Below, piece after piece: positions 34,198-42,549 of a stretch of 64,000 nucleotides of DNA; within the stretch, counting starts at the first letter, position 1, and every line of letters begins with the position of its first letter. The position numbers and the translations under genes were made by a program. This DNA is from Candidatus Cryptobacteroides intestinigallinarum (lineage in GTDB: Bacteria; Bacteroidota; Bacteroidia; Bacteroidales; UBA932). The stretch lies in contig JADIMK010000074.1 in the NCBI GenBank assembly GCA_017694785.1, positions 1-64,000 on the forward strand, in the 5' to 3' direction. A model generated the notes under the pieces. It did not search any database. It was not told the DNA's origin and saw nothing but the letters and a program-made list of their open reading frames with translations.

Positions 34198-34238
34198 GTG
34201 GTCTCCTGAAGTCAAAGTCAGGTGGTCTCCTGAAGTCA
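34198..34238. repeat. Two 17-bp direct repeats in the hydrolase leader
   Basis: GTGGTCTCCTGAAGTCA occurs at 34198-34214 and 34222-34238, between the -7 element and the start codon. It may be a replication-slippage product or a binding site. Confidence 0.85.
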
Positions 34239-34265
34239 TGCGGCAGCTCCGCCTGTCCTTTGATG

Positions 34266-34273
34266 CAAAGTTA
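34266..34273 (-). promoter_or_regulatory. -7 element of the hydrolase gene
   Basis: TAACTTTG on the minus strand, 86 bp before the ATG. No -33 match. Confidence 0.45.
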
Positions 34274-34363
34274 GCCAGGCTGAACCGGATCCGGATAGCC
34301 GCCTTACGGGAAATTTTACCGTTATTACTGATTTATCGGATGTCCTGTTTATCTGGTTCCTGT

Positions 34364-35617
34364 CTATCGGATGTCCTGGACTTCGCTCCCGTCAGAAGGG
34401 ACTCCTGATTCTCTTCTGTAGAACGAAGCTACAGGAAGCAGGGCAATAAGATAACCTATAATGGCTACAGCTGCCGCAGTTACAAGTATGTCCTGCCATG
34501 AGATGATGACAGGGTAGGCCTGTACTATGAAGTTCCCCGGCATCTTGATGAAGCCGTAATGCTGCTGGAGCAGAGACAGTCCTACTCCTGAGACCAGTCC
34601 GGCTGCCAGTCCGAGCAGAGATATCATCCATCCTTCAAGAATGAAGATCTGCTTTAGCAGACTGTCTTTCGCCCCCATGCTGCGGAATGTCATTATGTCT
34701 CCTCTTTTCTCGATTATGAGCATAGATAGCGAACCGAATATGTTGAAGGCGATTATTATTATTACAAATATGAGTATAAGATATATGGAGGCTTTCTCAT
34801 ATTTCATCATCCTGTACAGGGATGTGTTCTGCTCAAAGCGGTCGCTGACCTTGTATTCCGTCCCCAGCCTCTGCCGCATCTCTTCCTTGACCCGGCGGAT
34901 CTCCTTTTCTGAAGCTCCTTCCATCCTTATCTCGACGGCCGAGACCTCATCGTCATATTCAAGAAGCTCCCTCATCTTTTCTATCGGGACGACAAGAAGT
35001 TCATTGTCGACCTCATTGTTGATTGAGAAAGTGCATGAAGGATATACATTGACGGACTCTACCGCTGCCGCAGGATTTGAAAGGGAGATATTCCTTGTCC
35101 TGGACGGGAAATACAGGCTGATCGGGGAGACGAACCTCGGATTTATCCCCAGTCTCCAGGCGAGACCGGTCCCTGCCGCCGCAAGAGGTACATCTCCCCT
35201 GTGGAGCGAGAATTCACCGTTGCGGACATGTCCCCTGAGTGGAGAGTCCTGTTCGTATATTGCATCCACTCCCTTGGCCTTTGCCACGCTCTGCTTGCCG
35301 TCGTAGCTTATGAAGACATTTTCTTCAAGTACAGTACAGATGCCTGTGACAGATGCCTGCCCGTATGCCCAGTCGAAGGCAGGGGAGTCCGGGACAAAGA
35401 CCTTGCCCTGGGCTGGCGTCACAAGAAGTTCGGGCTCGACATTACCCAGCATTGACCTTACCAGGGCGTCGAACCCGTTGTAGACTGACAATATGATGAT
35501 AAGGGCCGCTGTACCGATGGCCATGCCGATGGCGCTTATCGCCGAGATGATGTTTATCACATTGTGTGACTTCTTGGCGAAAAGATAGCGCCATGCTATG
35601 AAAAACTGCAGTTTCAT
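34364..35617 (-). CDS. LolC/E-type FtsX-like permease
   Basis: The 417-residue inner-membrane protein has one N-terminal helix (about 20-45), a large MacB-like periplasmic domain and three C-terminal helices (about 265-400): the topology of LolC/LolE. These work with LolD to release lipoproteins from the inner membrane. No ATPase gene is next to it. ATG 35617 (MKLQFFIAWRYLFAKK) follows GGGGAAG; an ATG five codons earlier is possible. It starts 35 bp after rbfA on the same strand, a common Bacteroidota pairing. Confidence 0.88.
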   Translation of the reverse strand: MKLQFFIAWRYLFAKKSHNVINIISAISAIGMAIGTAALIIILSVYNGFDALVRSMLGNVEPELLVTPAQGKVFVPDSPAFDWAYGQASVTGICTVLEENVFISYDGKQSVAKAKGVDAIYEQDSPLRGHVRNGEFSLHRGDVPLAAAGTGLAWRLGINPRFVSPISLYFPSRTRNISLSNPAAAVESVNVYPSCTFSINNEVDNELLVVPIEKMRELLEYDDEVSAVEIRMEGASEKEIRRVKEEMRQRLGTEYKVSDRFEQNTSLYRMMKYEKASIYLILIFVIIIIAFNIFGSLSMLIIEKRGDIMTFRSMGAKDSLLKQIFILEGWMISLLGLAAGLVSGVGLSLLQQHYGFIKMPGNFIVQAYPVIISWQDILVTAAAVAIIGYLIALLPVASFYRRESGVPSDGSEVQDIR

Positions 35618-35651
35618 CGGCTTCCCCGGCATCAGCGGATCTCTGTCAGAC

Positions 35652-35996
35652 CTATTTCTTGAGAAGTTCCTCTATATGCTCTACATAATCCAGGGAATCA
35701 TCTCTGAAGAATGTGATCTCCGGCACGATGCGGAGCTGCTTTGCCACCTTGTTGCCGAGCTCTCCGCGGAGAGCCTTGCTGTCGGCTTCAAGAGCTTCCA
35801 TGACCTTCGGAGCCTTGTCCGAAGGAAAGATGCTTACATATATCTTTGCTATTGAAAGATCAGGGCTGACCTTGACTCCGCTCACAGACACGAGTGCCCC
35901 GTCGAATGTGGCCATGCCTTTGCTGCGGATGATTTCAGCCATGTCCCGCTGTATCTCACGGGCTACTTTCAGCTGTCTTGTAGATTCCTGTTCCAT
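35652..35996 (-). CDS. rbfA: 30S ribosome-binding factor RbfA
   Basis: The 114-residue KH-like protein matures the 16S 5' end and aids cold adaptation. It shows RQLKVAREIQRDMAEII at the N-terminus, the KVSPDLSIAKIYVSIF strand, and ITFFRDDSLDYVEHIEELL at the C-terminus. ATG 35996 (MEQESTRQ) gives the normal length. It lies 67 bp after tyrS and 35 bp before the permease gene. Confidence 0.93.
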   Translation of the reverse strand: MEQESTRQLKVAREIQRDMAEIIRSKGMATFDGALVSVSGVKVSPDLSIAKIYVSIFPSDKAPKVMEALEADSKALRGELGNKVAKQLRIVPEITFFRDDSLDYVEHIEELLKK

Positions 35997-36063
35997 AATT
36001 CTTGTCTTTTTGCCGGTCTGTATGATATGATTATATCCACGGACCGGTGATTGTGCTGATATG

Positions 36064-37353
36064 CTATGCGAGCACAATTATGAAGTAGTTCTTCTTGCCT
36101 TTCTGGGCGAGGATGTACTTGCCGTTGAGGACAGATTCCTCACCTATCACTGCATTGATGTCTGTCACCTTCTCCTTGTCAATGCTGACTCCACCTGCCT
36201 GTATCATCTTGCGGCATTCTCCCTTGGACGGGAATACCGATGTCTCCACAGCGAGAAGGTCTATGACATTGGCCGGAAGCTTGTCTGCTGCAACCTCAAA
36301 GGTCGGGACTCCTTCGAATACCTGGAGGAAGGTCTTTTCGTCGAGCTTCCTGAGGGAGTCTGAAGTAACGTTCCCGAAGAGCATCTCAGAAGCTGCGACA
36401 GCCTTTGAGTACTCCTCTTCACCGTGTACCATGATGGTTATCTCCTTCGCAAGGAGCTTCTGGAGCTTCCTCAGGTGTGGTGCCTGCTGATGCTCTGCGA
36501 TGGCGCTTTCGATTTCTTCGCGGCTGAGCATCGTGAATATCTTGATGTATCTTGCCGCATCCTCATCTGATACGTTGAGCCAGAACTGGTAGAACTGGTA
36601 AGGGGAAGTCCTTTCCGGATCAAGCCAGATGTTGCCTTTCTCAGTCTTTCCGAACTTTCCTCCGTCTGCCTTGGTGATGAGTGGGCAGGTGAGGGCGTAT
36701 GCTTCCTTGCCGAGGATTCTTCTGATGAGTTCGCTTCCTGTGGTGATGTTGCCCCACTGGTCGCTTCCGCCCATCTGGAGGGTACAGCCCTTGTGCTCAT
36801 AGAGCCAGAGGTAGTCGTAGCCCTGGAGGAGCTGGTAGGTGAATTCGGTGAATGACATTCCTTCGCGGGACTCGGACGAAAGTCTCTTCTTGACAGAATC
36901 CTTGGCCATCATGTAGTTGACAGTGATGTGCTTGCCTATGTCCCTGGTGAAGTCGATGAAAGAGTATCCCTTCATCCAGTCATAGTTGTTGACAAGCTCT
37001 GCCTTGTTTGGCGCATCTGATTCGAAGTCAAGGAACTTCGAGAGCTGCTTCCTGATGCAGGCCACATTGTGGGCGAGGGTCTCTTCGTCAAGCAGATTCC
37101 TTTCCTGGGACTTCATCGATGGGTCTCCGATCATTCCCGTGGCTCCGCCGATGAGGGCGAAAGGCTTATGTCCGCAGTTCTGGAAATGTTTGAGTATCAT
37201 TATACTTACAAGATGCCCGATATGGAGGGAGTCGGCTGTAGGGTCAATGCCGACGTATGCAGCTGTCGGGCCTTCCATGAGTTTCTCTTCTGTGCCTGGC
37301 ATGATGTCCTGGAGCATGCCTCTCCATCTGAGTTCTTCTACAAAATTCTTCAT
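36064..37353 (-). CDS. tyrS: Tyrosyl-tRNA synthetase
   Basis: The 429-residue class I synthetase has the HIGH motif (SLHIGHLVS), the tyrosine-binding SDQWGN region and the KMSKS equivalent [11 protein letters not shown]-terminal S4 domain (about 360-425) binds the tRNA. Length and order match bacterial TyrRS. ATG 37353 gives [12 protein letters not shown]; an upstream in-frame TTG is not preferred. A -7 element lies 41 bp upstream (37394-37401). Confidence 0.97.
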   Translation of the reverse strand: MKNFVEELRWRGMLQDIMPGTEEKLMEGPTAAYVGIDPTADSLHIGHLVSIMILKHFQNCGHKPFALIGGATGMIGDPSMKSQERNLLDEETLAHNVACIRKQLSKFLDFESDAPNKAELVNNYDWMKGYSFIDFTRDIGKHITVNYMMAKDSVKKRLSSESREGMSFTEFTYQLLQGYDYLWLYEHKGCTLQMGGSDQWGNITTGSELIRRILGKEAYALTCPLITKADGGKFGKTEKGNIWLDPERTSPYQFYQFWLNVSDEDAARYIKIFTMLSREEIESAIAEHQQAPHLRKLQKLLAKEITIMVHGEEEYSKAVAASEMLFGNVTSDSLRKLDEKTFLQVFEGVPTFEVAADKLPANVIDLLAVETSVFPSKGECRKMIQAGGVSIDKEKVTDINAVIGEESVLNGKYILAQKGKKNYFIIVLA

Positions 37354-37393
37354 CGGATGAATATATTTGTCGTATAGACTGTTCTGCAAACTG

Positions 37394-37401
37394 CAAAGAT
37401 A
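37394..37401 (-). promoter_or_regulatory. -7 element of tyrS
   Basis: TATCTTTG on the minus strand; no clear -33 element. It diverges from the tpiA -7 element 55 bp away. Confidence 0.55.
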
Positions 37402-37455
37402 ATCAAAATACTGCTATAAATGTCAGTCCGATGTTCTCCATTAAAAAAAGATTGC

Positions 37456-37463
37456 TAAATTTG
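37456..37463 (+). promoter_or_regulatory. -7 element of tpiA
   Basis: TAAATTTG, 60 bp before the ATG. The -33 element is weak. Confidence 0.5.
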
Positions 37464-37522
37464 CGCGGCCACGAAGAATGGCAGGACATGGTTCAGGACA
37501 TAACTTTTAACATTATAATATC

Positions 37523-38275
37523 ATGAGAAAGAATATTGTAGCCGGAAACTGGAAGATGAACACTACAGTTCCGGAGGGAATCGAGCTCGCAAAGGCAGTT
37601 GTTGCAAAGGCTTCTGAAGTGCCTGCATCTGTGAAACTCATCATCGCACCTCCATTTACACATCTCTATCCTGTTGCCGAAGTAGTAAAAGGATCGACAG
37701 TAGGTCTTTCTGCACAGAACTGCGCAGACAAGGAGAAAGGCGCATATACAGGTGAGGTTTCAGTGAAGATGCTTTCATCTGTAGGCTGCCAGTACACTAT
37801 CCTCGGACACTCTGAGAGAAGACAGTACTACGGAGAGACTGATGCAAAGCTCGTAGAGAAAGTTAAGCTTGCTATCGCAGAGGGACTTTCACCTATCTTC
37901 TGTGTAGGTGAGAACCTTGAGGAGCGTGAGGCAGGCCGTCATTTCGATGTAGTTTCATCACAGGTGAAGAATGTCCTCTACACCCTTTCAGCAGAGGAGA
38001 TGGCAAAGGTCATCGTAGCATACGAGCCGGTATGGGCCATCGGTACAGGCAAGACCGCTACCGCAGAGCAGGCTCAGGAGATCCACGCATGCATCCGTAA
38101 GGTGCTTGCCGAGAAATTCGGAGCCCTTGCAGAGGAGATCACTATCCTCTACGGCGGAAGCTGCAAGCCATCAAACGCAAAGGAACTCTTCGCATGCCCA
38201 GACATCGACGGCGGACTCATCGGCGGTGCAGCCCTCAAGGCAGATGATTTCATCGCCATCGCACTGTCATTCTAG
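37523..38275 (+). CDS. tpiA: Triosephosphate isomerase
   Basis: The 250-residue TIM-barrel enzyme interconverts dihydroxyacetone phosphate and glyceraldehyde 3-phosphate. The catalytic residues are in AGNWKMN (Lys), GHSERR (His) and [13 protein letters not shown] (Glu plus loop 6). Codon use is strongly biased (many GCA, GTT, CTT codons), as expected for a highly expressed gene. It is monocistronic, with its own promoter and a strong terminator at 38328-38367. Confidence 0.98.
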   Translation: MRKNIVAGNWKMNTTVPEGIELAKAVVAKASEVPASVKLIIAPPFTHLYPVAEVVKGSTVGLSAQNCADKEKGAYTGEVSVKMLSSVGCQYTILGHSERRQYYGETDAKLVEKVKLAIAEGLSPIFCVGENLEEREAGRHFDVVSSQVKNVLYTLSAEEMAKVIVAYEPVWAIGTGKTATAEQAQEIHACIRKVLAEKFGALAEEITILYGGSCKPSNAKELFACPDIDGGLIGGAALKADDFIAIALSF

Positions 38276-38327
38276 TCTGCACCATGACCTCGCAGGCTCT
38301 ATGCTGAGCCAGATGGTCACAATATAT

Positions 38328-38367
38328 GGAAGCCGCATCTTTTGTTGAAGGTGCGGCTTCCTTTTTT
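38328..38367 (+). terminator. Terminator of tpiA
   Basis: GGAAGCCGCATC (38328-38339) pairs with GGTGCGGCTTCC (38350-38361), one wobble, followed by six T. Confidence 0.85.
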
Positions 38368-38391
38368 GTTTCATAACTCTATTTTATTTCA

Positions 38392-38399
38392 TACCTTTG
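38392..38399 (+). promoter_or_regulatory. -7 element of the M49-like peptidase gene
   Basis: TACCTTTG, 25 bp before the ATG. A TTTG upstream is 23 nt away rather than 19. Confidence 0.5.
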
Positions 38400-38423
38400 G
38401 AGATTGTACCAATATTTGTGTAA

Positions 38424-40037
38424 ATGAAAAAAAGTATAGTTTATCTTTCTGTCGCTGTAGCGGCTCTTTCGGCCATCTCTTCCTGTGCAGACAAGTCTGA
38501 CGAAGACCTCCAGGCCAAGGTCAATGAATATGCGGTCGTCGAGCTTACCTCTCCTCTGCTTGACAACCTTTCAGCCAAGGACAAGGAAGTCCTCAATCTT
38601 TTCCGCTCTGCCGGACGTGTCATCGACAATCTCTTCTGGCAGCAGACATTCGGAGACAAGGACTCTCTCCTTTCACATCTGACAGATCAGGCAGCCAGGG
38701 AATATGCCCTGATCAACTATGGCCCGTGGGACCGCCTTGCAGACAATGCACCTTTCATAGACGGATACGGCCCTAAGCCTCTAGGAGCGAACTATTATCC
38801 TGCTGATATCACTGCAGAGGAATTCGCTGCTTTCGATGATCCTGACAAGAACAGCCTGTACACTGTGCTCAGAAGGAATGAGGACGGATCTCTCAAATGC
38901 GTGTGGTACAGGGATGAATACAAGGCCCAGCTGGACGAGATCTGCCGTAGCCTTGAAGAAGCTGCTTCAATCACAGAGAATGCCGGTCTGAAGAACTATC
39001 TCCTCAAGAGGGTCGAGGCATTCCGCACAGATGACTACCTTGAAAGTGACCTGGCGTGGATGGATATGAAGGACAGCAAGATAGATATCGTGATCGGACC
39101 TATCGAGAACTACGATGACAAGCTCAATGAAGCCAAGGCTTCGTATGAGTGCTTCATACTCCTTAAAGACGAGGAGAGGAGCGCAGAGCTCGCTAAATAT
39201 GTCGGTATGCTTCCTCAGCTCCAGACCATGCTGCCTTGCAAGCCTGAGTACAAGACTTTTGTCCCCGGCACTTCATCTGACCTCAATGTCTACGATGCGA
39301 TATATTACTCCGGAGACTGCAATGCCGGCAGCAAGACCATAGCCATCAATCTTCCTAACGACGAAAGGGTGCATGCCCTCAAGGGAACCCGCAGGCTTCA
39401 GCTCCACAACAGCATCACTGCAAAGTTCGGCAAGATCCTTCTTCCTATCGGCCGTCTGCTTGTAGAGCCTGCACAGCGCAAGCATCTTCGTGACGAAGCC
39501 TTCTTCTGGAATGTTACTTTCCACGAGGTGGCACATGGCCTCGGCGTCAAGGAGACTGTCAACGGAAAGGGGAGTGTAGACGATGCCCTGGGCTCAGAGA
39601 AGACCACATGGGAAGAGGCAAAGGCCGATATCCTCGGGCTTTTCATGGTGTGCAGACTCATTGACATGAAGGAGATTCCTCTTATCTCAAAGGAAGATGC
39701 CATCACTACCTTTATCGCCGGTCTTGTGCGTTCGGTACGTTTCGGTGCCGCATCTTCTCACGGACGTGCAAACATGATGTGCTACAACTACATGAAGGAG
39801 AACGGAGCTTTCACAAGAAACAGTGACGGACTCTACCATATCGACTATGAGCAGGCCCTCAAGGCAATAGATTCTTGGGCTGAGCTCATCCTCACAACCC
39901 AGGCGGAAGGCAACTATGAGTTCGCCAAGGAATATGCTGCAAAGAATGCCGTAGTGCATGAGGCTCTGGCAGCCGATATCGCGAATGTCAACAGCCACGG
40001 AATCCCTAGGGACATCAGGTTTGACTTTGTCTGGTAG
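38424..40037 (+). CDS. Lipoprotein Zn-metallopeptidase, M49-related with HExxH motif
   Basis: The 537-residue lipoprotein has Cys21 (AISSC). The C-terminal half resembles peptidase family M49. Its zinc site reads HEVAHGLG (His367, Glu368, His371), the ordinary HExxH form rather than the M49 HExxxH form, with WEEAKAD (396-402) giving the third ligand. It may cleave peptides in the periplasm or at the surface. It has its own promoter and a 12-bp-stem terminator at 40072-40109. A second M49 relative with the canonical motif is encoded at 49266-51281. Confidence 0.78.
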   Translation: MKKSIVYLSVAVAALSAISSCADKSDEDLQAKVNEYAVVELTSPLLDNLSAKDKEVLNLFRSAGRVIDNLFWQQTFGDKDSLLSHLTDQAAREYALINYGPWDRLADNAPFIDGYGPKPLGANYYPADITAEEFAAFDDPDKNSLYTVLRRNEDGSLKCVWYRDEYKAQLDEICRSLEEAASITENAGLKNYLLKRVEAFRTDDYLESDLAWMDMKDSKIDIVIGPIENYDDKLNEAKASYECFILLKDEERSAELAKYVGMLPQLQTMLPCKPEYKTFVPGTSSDLNVYDAIYYSGDCNAGSKTIAINLPNDERVHALKGTRRLQLHNSITAKFGKILLPIGRLLVEPAQRKHLRDEAFFWNVTFHEVAHGLGVKETVNGKGSVDDALGSEKTTWEEAKADILGLFMVCRLIDMKEIPLISKEDAITTFIAGLVRSVRFGAASSHGRANMMCYNYMKENGAFTRNSDGLYHIDYEQALKAIDSWAELILTTQAEGNYEFAKEYAAKNAVVHEALAADIANVNSHGIPRDIRFDFVW

Positions 40038-40071
40038 CCTCTTGCCGGAACCTTATAATATGAAACAGAAA

Positions 40072-40109
40072 GAAGCCGACCCCAAAGCAATGGGTCGGCT
40101 TCTCTTTTC
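40072..40109 (+). terminator. Terminator of the M49-like gene
   Basis: AGAAGCCGACCC and GGGTCGGCTTCT pair perfectly over an 8-nt loop, followed by CTTTTCTT. Also placed to serve the convergent kinase gene. Confidence 0.8.
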
Positions 40110-40142
40110 TTGTCTGTATGGAGTTTTCTTGTCTATATGAAA

Positions 40143-41285
40143 TTATTTCATCAGCTTTTCGACAGTCTCCAGCATCTGTGGGTATTGCTGTTCCATGCTG
40201 CACAGCAGCTTGTACTGGGCCCTTGTGCGGACGAGGTTGTGGTCTGGATAGGCGATCTTGTAGTATTTGTCCCCGTCGATGTAGTCCATAAGGAAGCGGA
40301 GCACCTGCTCGAATGTGATGTAGAGCGCTGAGAATGCAAGATGGCTGACTTCAGCATCGCACAGCGTGCCTTTGCGCTGGGACAGATAGCCTGCAGTGTA
40401 GGCATTGAACATCTCCATTGACATCGATACCTTGTCCAGGTCCTTGTCGTCTTCAGCACCTGTGTTGGTGTATGAGCGGATTGCGTCTCCGAAATCGTTG
40501 AGTGATGTGCTGCTCATGCATGTGTCAAGGTCTATCACGCAAAGGACATTACCTTTCTCGTCAAAGAGTATGTTGCTGATCTTAGTGTCGTTGTGGGTGA
40601 CTCTGGTAGGTAGTGTGCCGTTTTCGACCAGCTCCCAGAAGGCAAGCATCTTCTCTTTCCTGGACTCTATCCAGCTGATTTCTTCAGCAAGGTCCTTGAC
40701 CCGTCCTGCGGCATCATTCCTGAGGGATTCTTCCCACTGGGCGAAGCGCCATCTGATGTTGTGGAAGCCTTTTATAGTCTCGTTGAGCGGATGTGTGAAG
40801 TCGGCAAGCATCGACTGGAATTTCCCTATGCCTTCTCCTCCCTTGAATGCCAGCGCCGGACTGTCGGCCTTTTCATAGGTGACAGATCCTTCGATGAACA
40901 GGCAGACTGTCCACCAGTTGCCTTTGCTGTCATGGTAGTAGAGGTCTCCACCCTCGGACTTTTTCTCTTCATCTGTCATGCTTTCAGGCTTCCTGCGTAT
41001 GACCTTCAGTACTTCCCGGTCAGGGTCGCCGCCGGCTTCAATCACCTTTTTTCTCAGGTGGTCTGTCACCATCGCGATGTTGCACATCATCCCCGGTATG
41101 TCCGGAAATACATTGTGGTTTTTCCTCTGGAGGATGTATCTCGGTGCTTTTCCCGTAGCGTCCGGTCTGGTCTTTACGATCAGCGTGTCGTTTATGAATC
41201 CCGGGCCCATGGCCTTTATGCTTTCGGCTTCTGCCCCTATGTCAAATCTTGAAATTATCTCGGTCAGTTCCTGCTCTGTGTACAT
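40143..41285 (-). CDS. Phosphotransferase of the APH/choline-kinase fold, possibly a sugar 1-kinase
   Basis: The 380-residue protein has the kinase-like fold of the aminoglycoside phosphotransferase superfamily. The catalytic loop is THNDTKISNILFD and the metal site VIDLDT. N-acetylhexosamine 1-kinase (NahK) of gut bacteria belongs to this superfamily and has similar length; that role would fit the nearby CBM9-like gene, but no decisive residue is visible. Antibiotic resistance is unlikely in this setting. It lies 107 bp after the CBM9-like gene and its leader has three short repeats (41313-41355). Confidence 0.75.
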   Translation of the reverse strand: MYTEQELTEIISRFDIGAEAESIKAMGPGFINDTLIVKTRPDATGKAPRYILQRKNHNVFPDIPGMMCNIAMVTDHLRKKVIEAGGDPDREVLKVIRRKPESMTDEEKKSEGGDLYYHDSKGNWWTVCLFIEGSVTYEKADSPALAFKGGEGIGKFQSMLADFTHPLNETIKGFHNIRWRFAQWEESLRNDAAGRVKDLAEEISWIESRKEKMLAFWELVENGTLPTRVTHNDTKISNILFDEKGNVLCVIDLDTCMSSTSLNDFGDAIRSYTNTGAEDDKDLDKVSMSMEMFNAYTAGYLSQRKGTLCDAEVSHLAFSALYITFEQVLRFLMDYIDGDKYYKIAYPDHNLVRTRAQYKLLCSMEQQYPQMLETVEKLMK

Positions 41286-41312
41286 GATATGTGGTCTTTT
41301 TCAATTATATAG

Positions 41313-41355
41313 TTTCCCAATAATGGTATAGTTCCCCAATGATATATTTCCCAAT
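41313..41355. repeat. Three short repeats before the kinase gene
   Basis: ATTGGGAAA, ATTGGGGAAC and ATTGGGAAAC (minus strand) are spaced 15 and 19 bp apart, in the 107-bp gap and 28 bp before the start codon. Confidence 0.7.
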
Positions 41356-41392
41356 GCTGTCTTTACCCGCATGGCGCCGGATACTGTCATTT

Positions 41393-42037
41393 TCAGAAGA
41401 TCAGCTCTCCGAAGAAGTCAGGCCTGTGGAAGTCCGGTGAAGGGACATCTATAGGATTCCAGCTCAGGAAATGCGGATGAGCCGCCTTGTCCGCGCATTT
41501 GAAGAAATTGGCTCTCGCTGTCTTAGGGAGATTCTCTCCATCCATCCCTATCAGGCTGAAAGGGATGCCCATTGCAACATCCCAGCTGAATATTTTGCCG
41601 CAGATCTCGATCTTTTCTCTTTTGAGCGAACTGTACTTTATCACCTGATCTAGCTTTTCCGCCTCAAAGTGAGTGCACTCCGTGCGGCTTTTCCTCTTGG
41701 CTGCCAGAAGTGTCCCGATGCAGTTCATCTCGAAGTTGTAGTACGTGCCGTCGTGAGGGTCCGAAACGAAGAATTCGCAGCAGCTGTCTTCCCATACCGG
41801 TCCGTTGTATTCAAGGGCCTGTGCTCTGAGGTCGAGCCCGTGCACATGATATGCTATGAAAAGATGGCTGAGGCTTCTTGCCACGGATATATGGACAGCC
41901 GGACAGTATGGCCAGTCCTGCTGCCAGTTGAGAGTGTCTACGGAAGCCTTCGTTCCATGAAGTTCCAGGGCTATTTCCCTGTCGCCCAGAGGCATCGCTT
42001 CAAGTCCCTGGACCAATGGTATCATCAAGCTTTTCAT
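41393..42037 (-). CDS. CBM9-like carbohydrate-binding protein
   Basis: The 214-residue protein matches the Bacteroidota CBM9-like/DUF1083 family. It has WEDSCCEFFVSDPHDGTYYNFEMNCIGTLL in its middle (seen as two runs) and the C-terminal SWNPIDVPSPDFHRPDFFG. CBM9 domains bind the reducing ends of sugars. There is no signal peptide, so it is probably cytoplasmic or a free-standing sensor domain. It lies 83 bp after the small lipoprotein gene; that gap carries a tandem repeat (42050-42123). Confidence 0.8.
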   Translation of the reverse strand: MKSLMIPLVQGLEAMPLGDREIALELHGTKASVDTLNWQQDWPYCPAVHISVARSLSHLFIAYHVHGLDLRAQALEYNGPVWEDSCCEFFVSDPHDGTYYNFEMNCIGTLLAAKRKSRTECTHFEAEKLDQVIKYSSLKREKIEICGKIFSWDVAMGIPFSLIGMDGENLPKTARANFFKCADKAAHPHFLSWNPIDVPSPDFHRPDFFGELIF

Positions 42038-42049
42038 CTTATGTCTGGA

Positions 42050-42123
42050 TTGCTGTGTATTTGTCTTTATACTTTTGTTGCTGTGTATTGTCTTTATGAC
42101 TTTGTCGCTGTGTAGCTGTCTTA
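42050..42123. repeat. Tandem repeat of about 27 bp, 2.7 copies, before the CBM9-like gene
   Basis: Copies begin at 42050, 42078 and 42105, each starting T[TC]GCTGTGTA followed by TGTCTTTAT. Periods are 28 and 27 bp. It fills the gap between the small lipoprotein and CBM9-like genes. Confidence 0.85.
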
Positions 42124-42549
42124 TTCCAATCTTTTCATGTCGGGCAGGACGACACCGGTCTTTCCGGCTTCATCCCATAGCCAGATGAGTCCGCTGTCTT
42201 CATCTGTCCTGGTGACTCTGAAGCTTATGCCATTGAGTCGCTTGAGATTGTCCGGGGTTGTATATTCTATGTCAGCCTTTGTCACTTCTCCTTCGTTGGC
42301 AGGTATGCTGCCGGTGAACCTTATGATGAAATAATCGGCCATATCGTCATCTGATACCCTTATTTCCCCGGAGTCAGGATTGAATCCTATCTGGCATTTT
42401 TCCGGAGTGTATGAAAGAATCTGTTGACCTTTGACATACAGGGAGATACCTTCGACTACCTGAAAGTCTGTCTCGCTGAAATTGTTCCGTACGCAGCCGG
42501 CTATGAGGAGCACTGCTGCCGTAATTCCTGCCAATGTCATTGTTTTCAT
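42121..42549 (-). CDS. Small lipoprotein, unknown function
   Basis: The 142-residue protein has a signal peptide with a lipobox ending LLIAGC (about residue 18). The mature part is mostly beta, with DDDMADYFIIRFTG and ISFRVTRTDEDSGLIWLWDE. I do not recognise the family. Its ATG overlaps the stop of the M6 peptidase gene as ATGA, so translation is probably coupled and the product may work with the peptidase, for example as an inhibitor or chaperone (inference only). Confidence 0.7.
   Translation of the reverse strand: MKTMTLAGITAAVLLIAGCVRNNFSETDFQVVEGISLYVKGQQILSYTPEKCQIGFNPDSGEIRVSDDDMADYFIIRFTGSIPANEGEVTKADIEYTTPDNLKRLNGISFRVTRTDEDSGLIWLWDEAGKTGVVLPDMKRLE

Noticed and set aside
40143..41285. 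Aminoglycoside resistance gene
   Set aside because: Only the general kinase fold matches; length, sequence and neighbours fit a metabolic sugar kinase better.
42050..42123. CRISPR array
   Set aside because: The units are contiguous tandem copies without unique spacers, and no cas genes occur.
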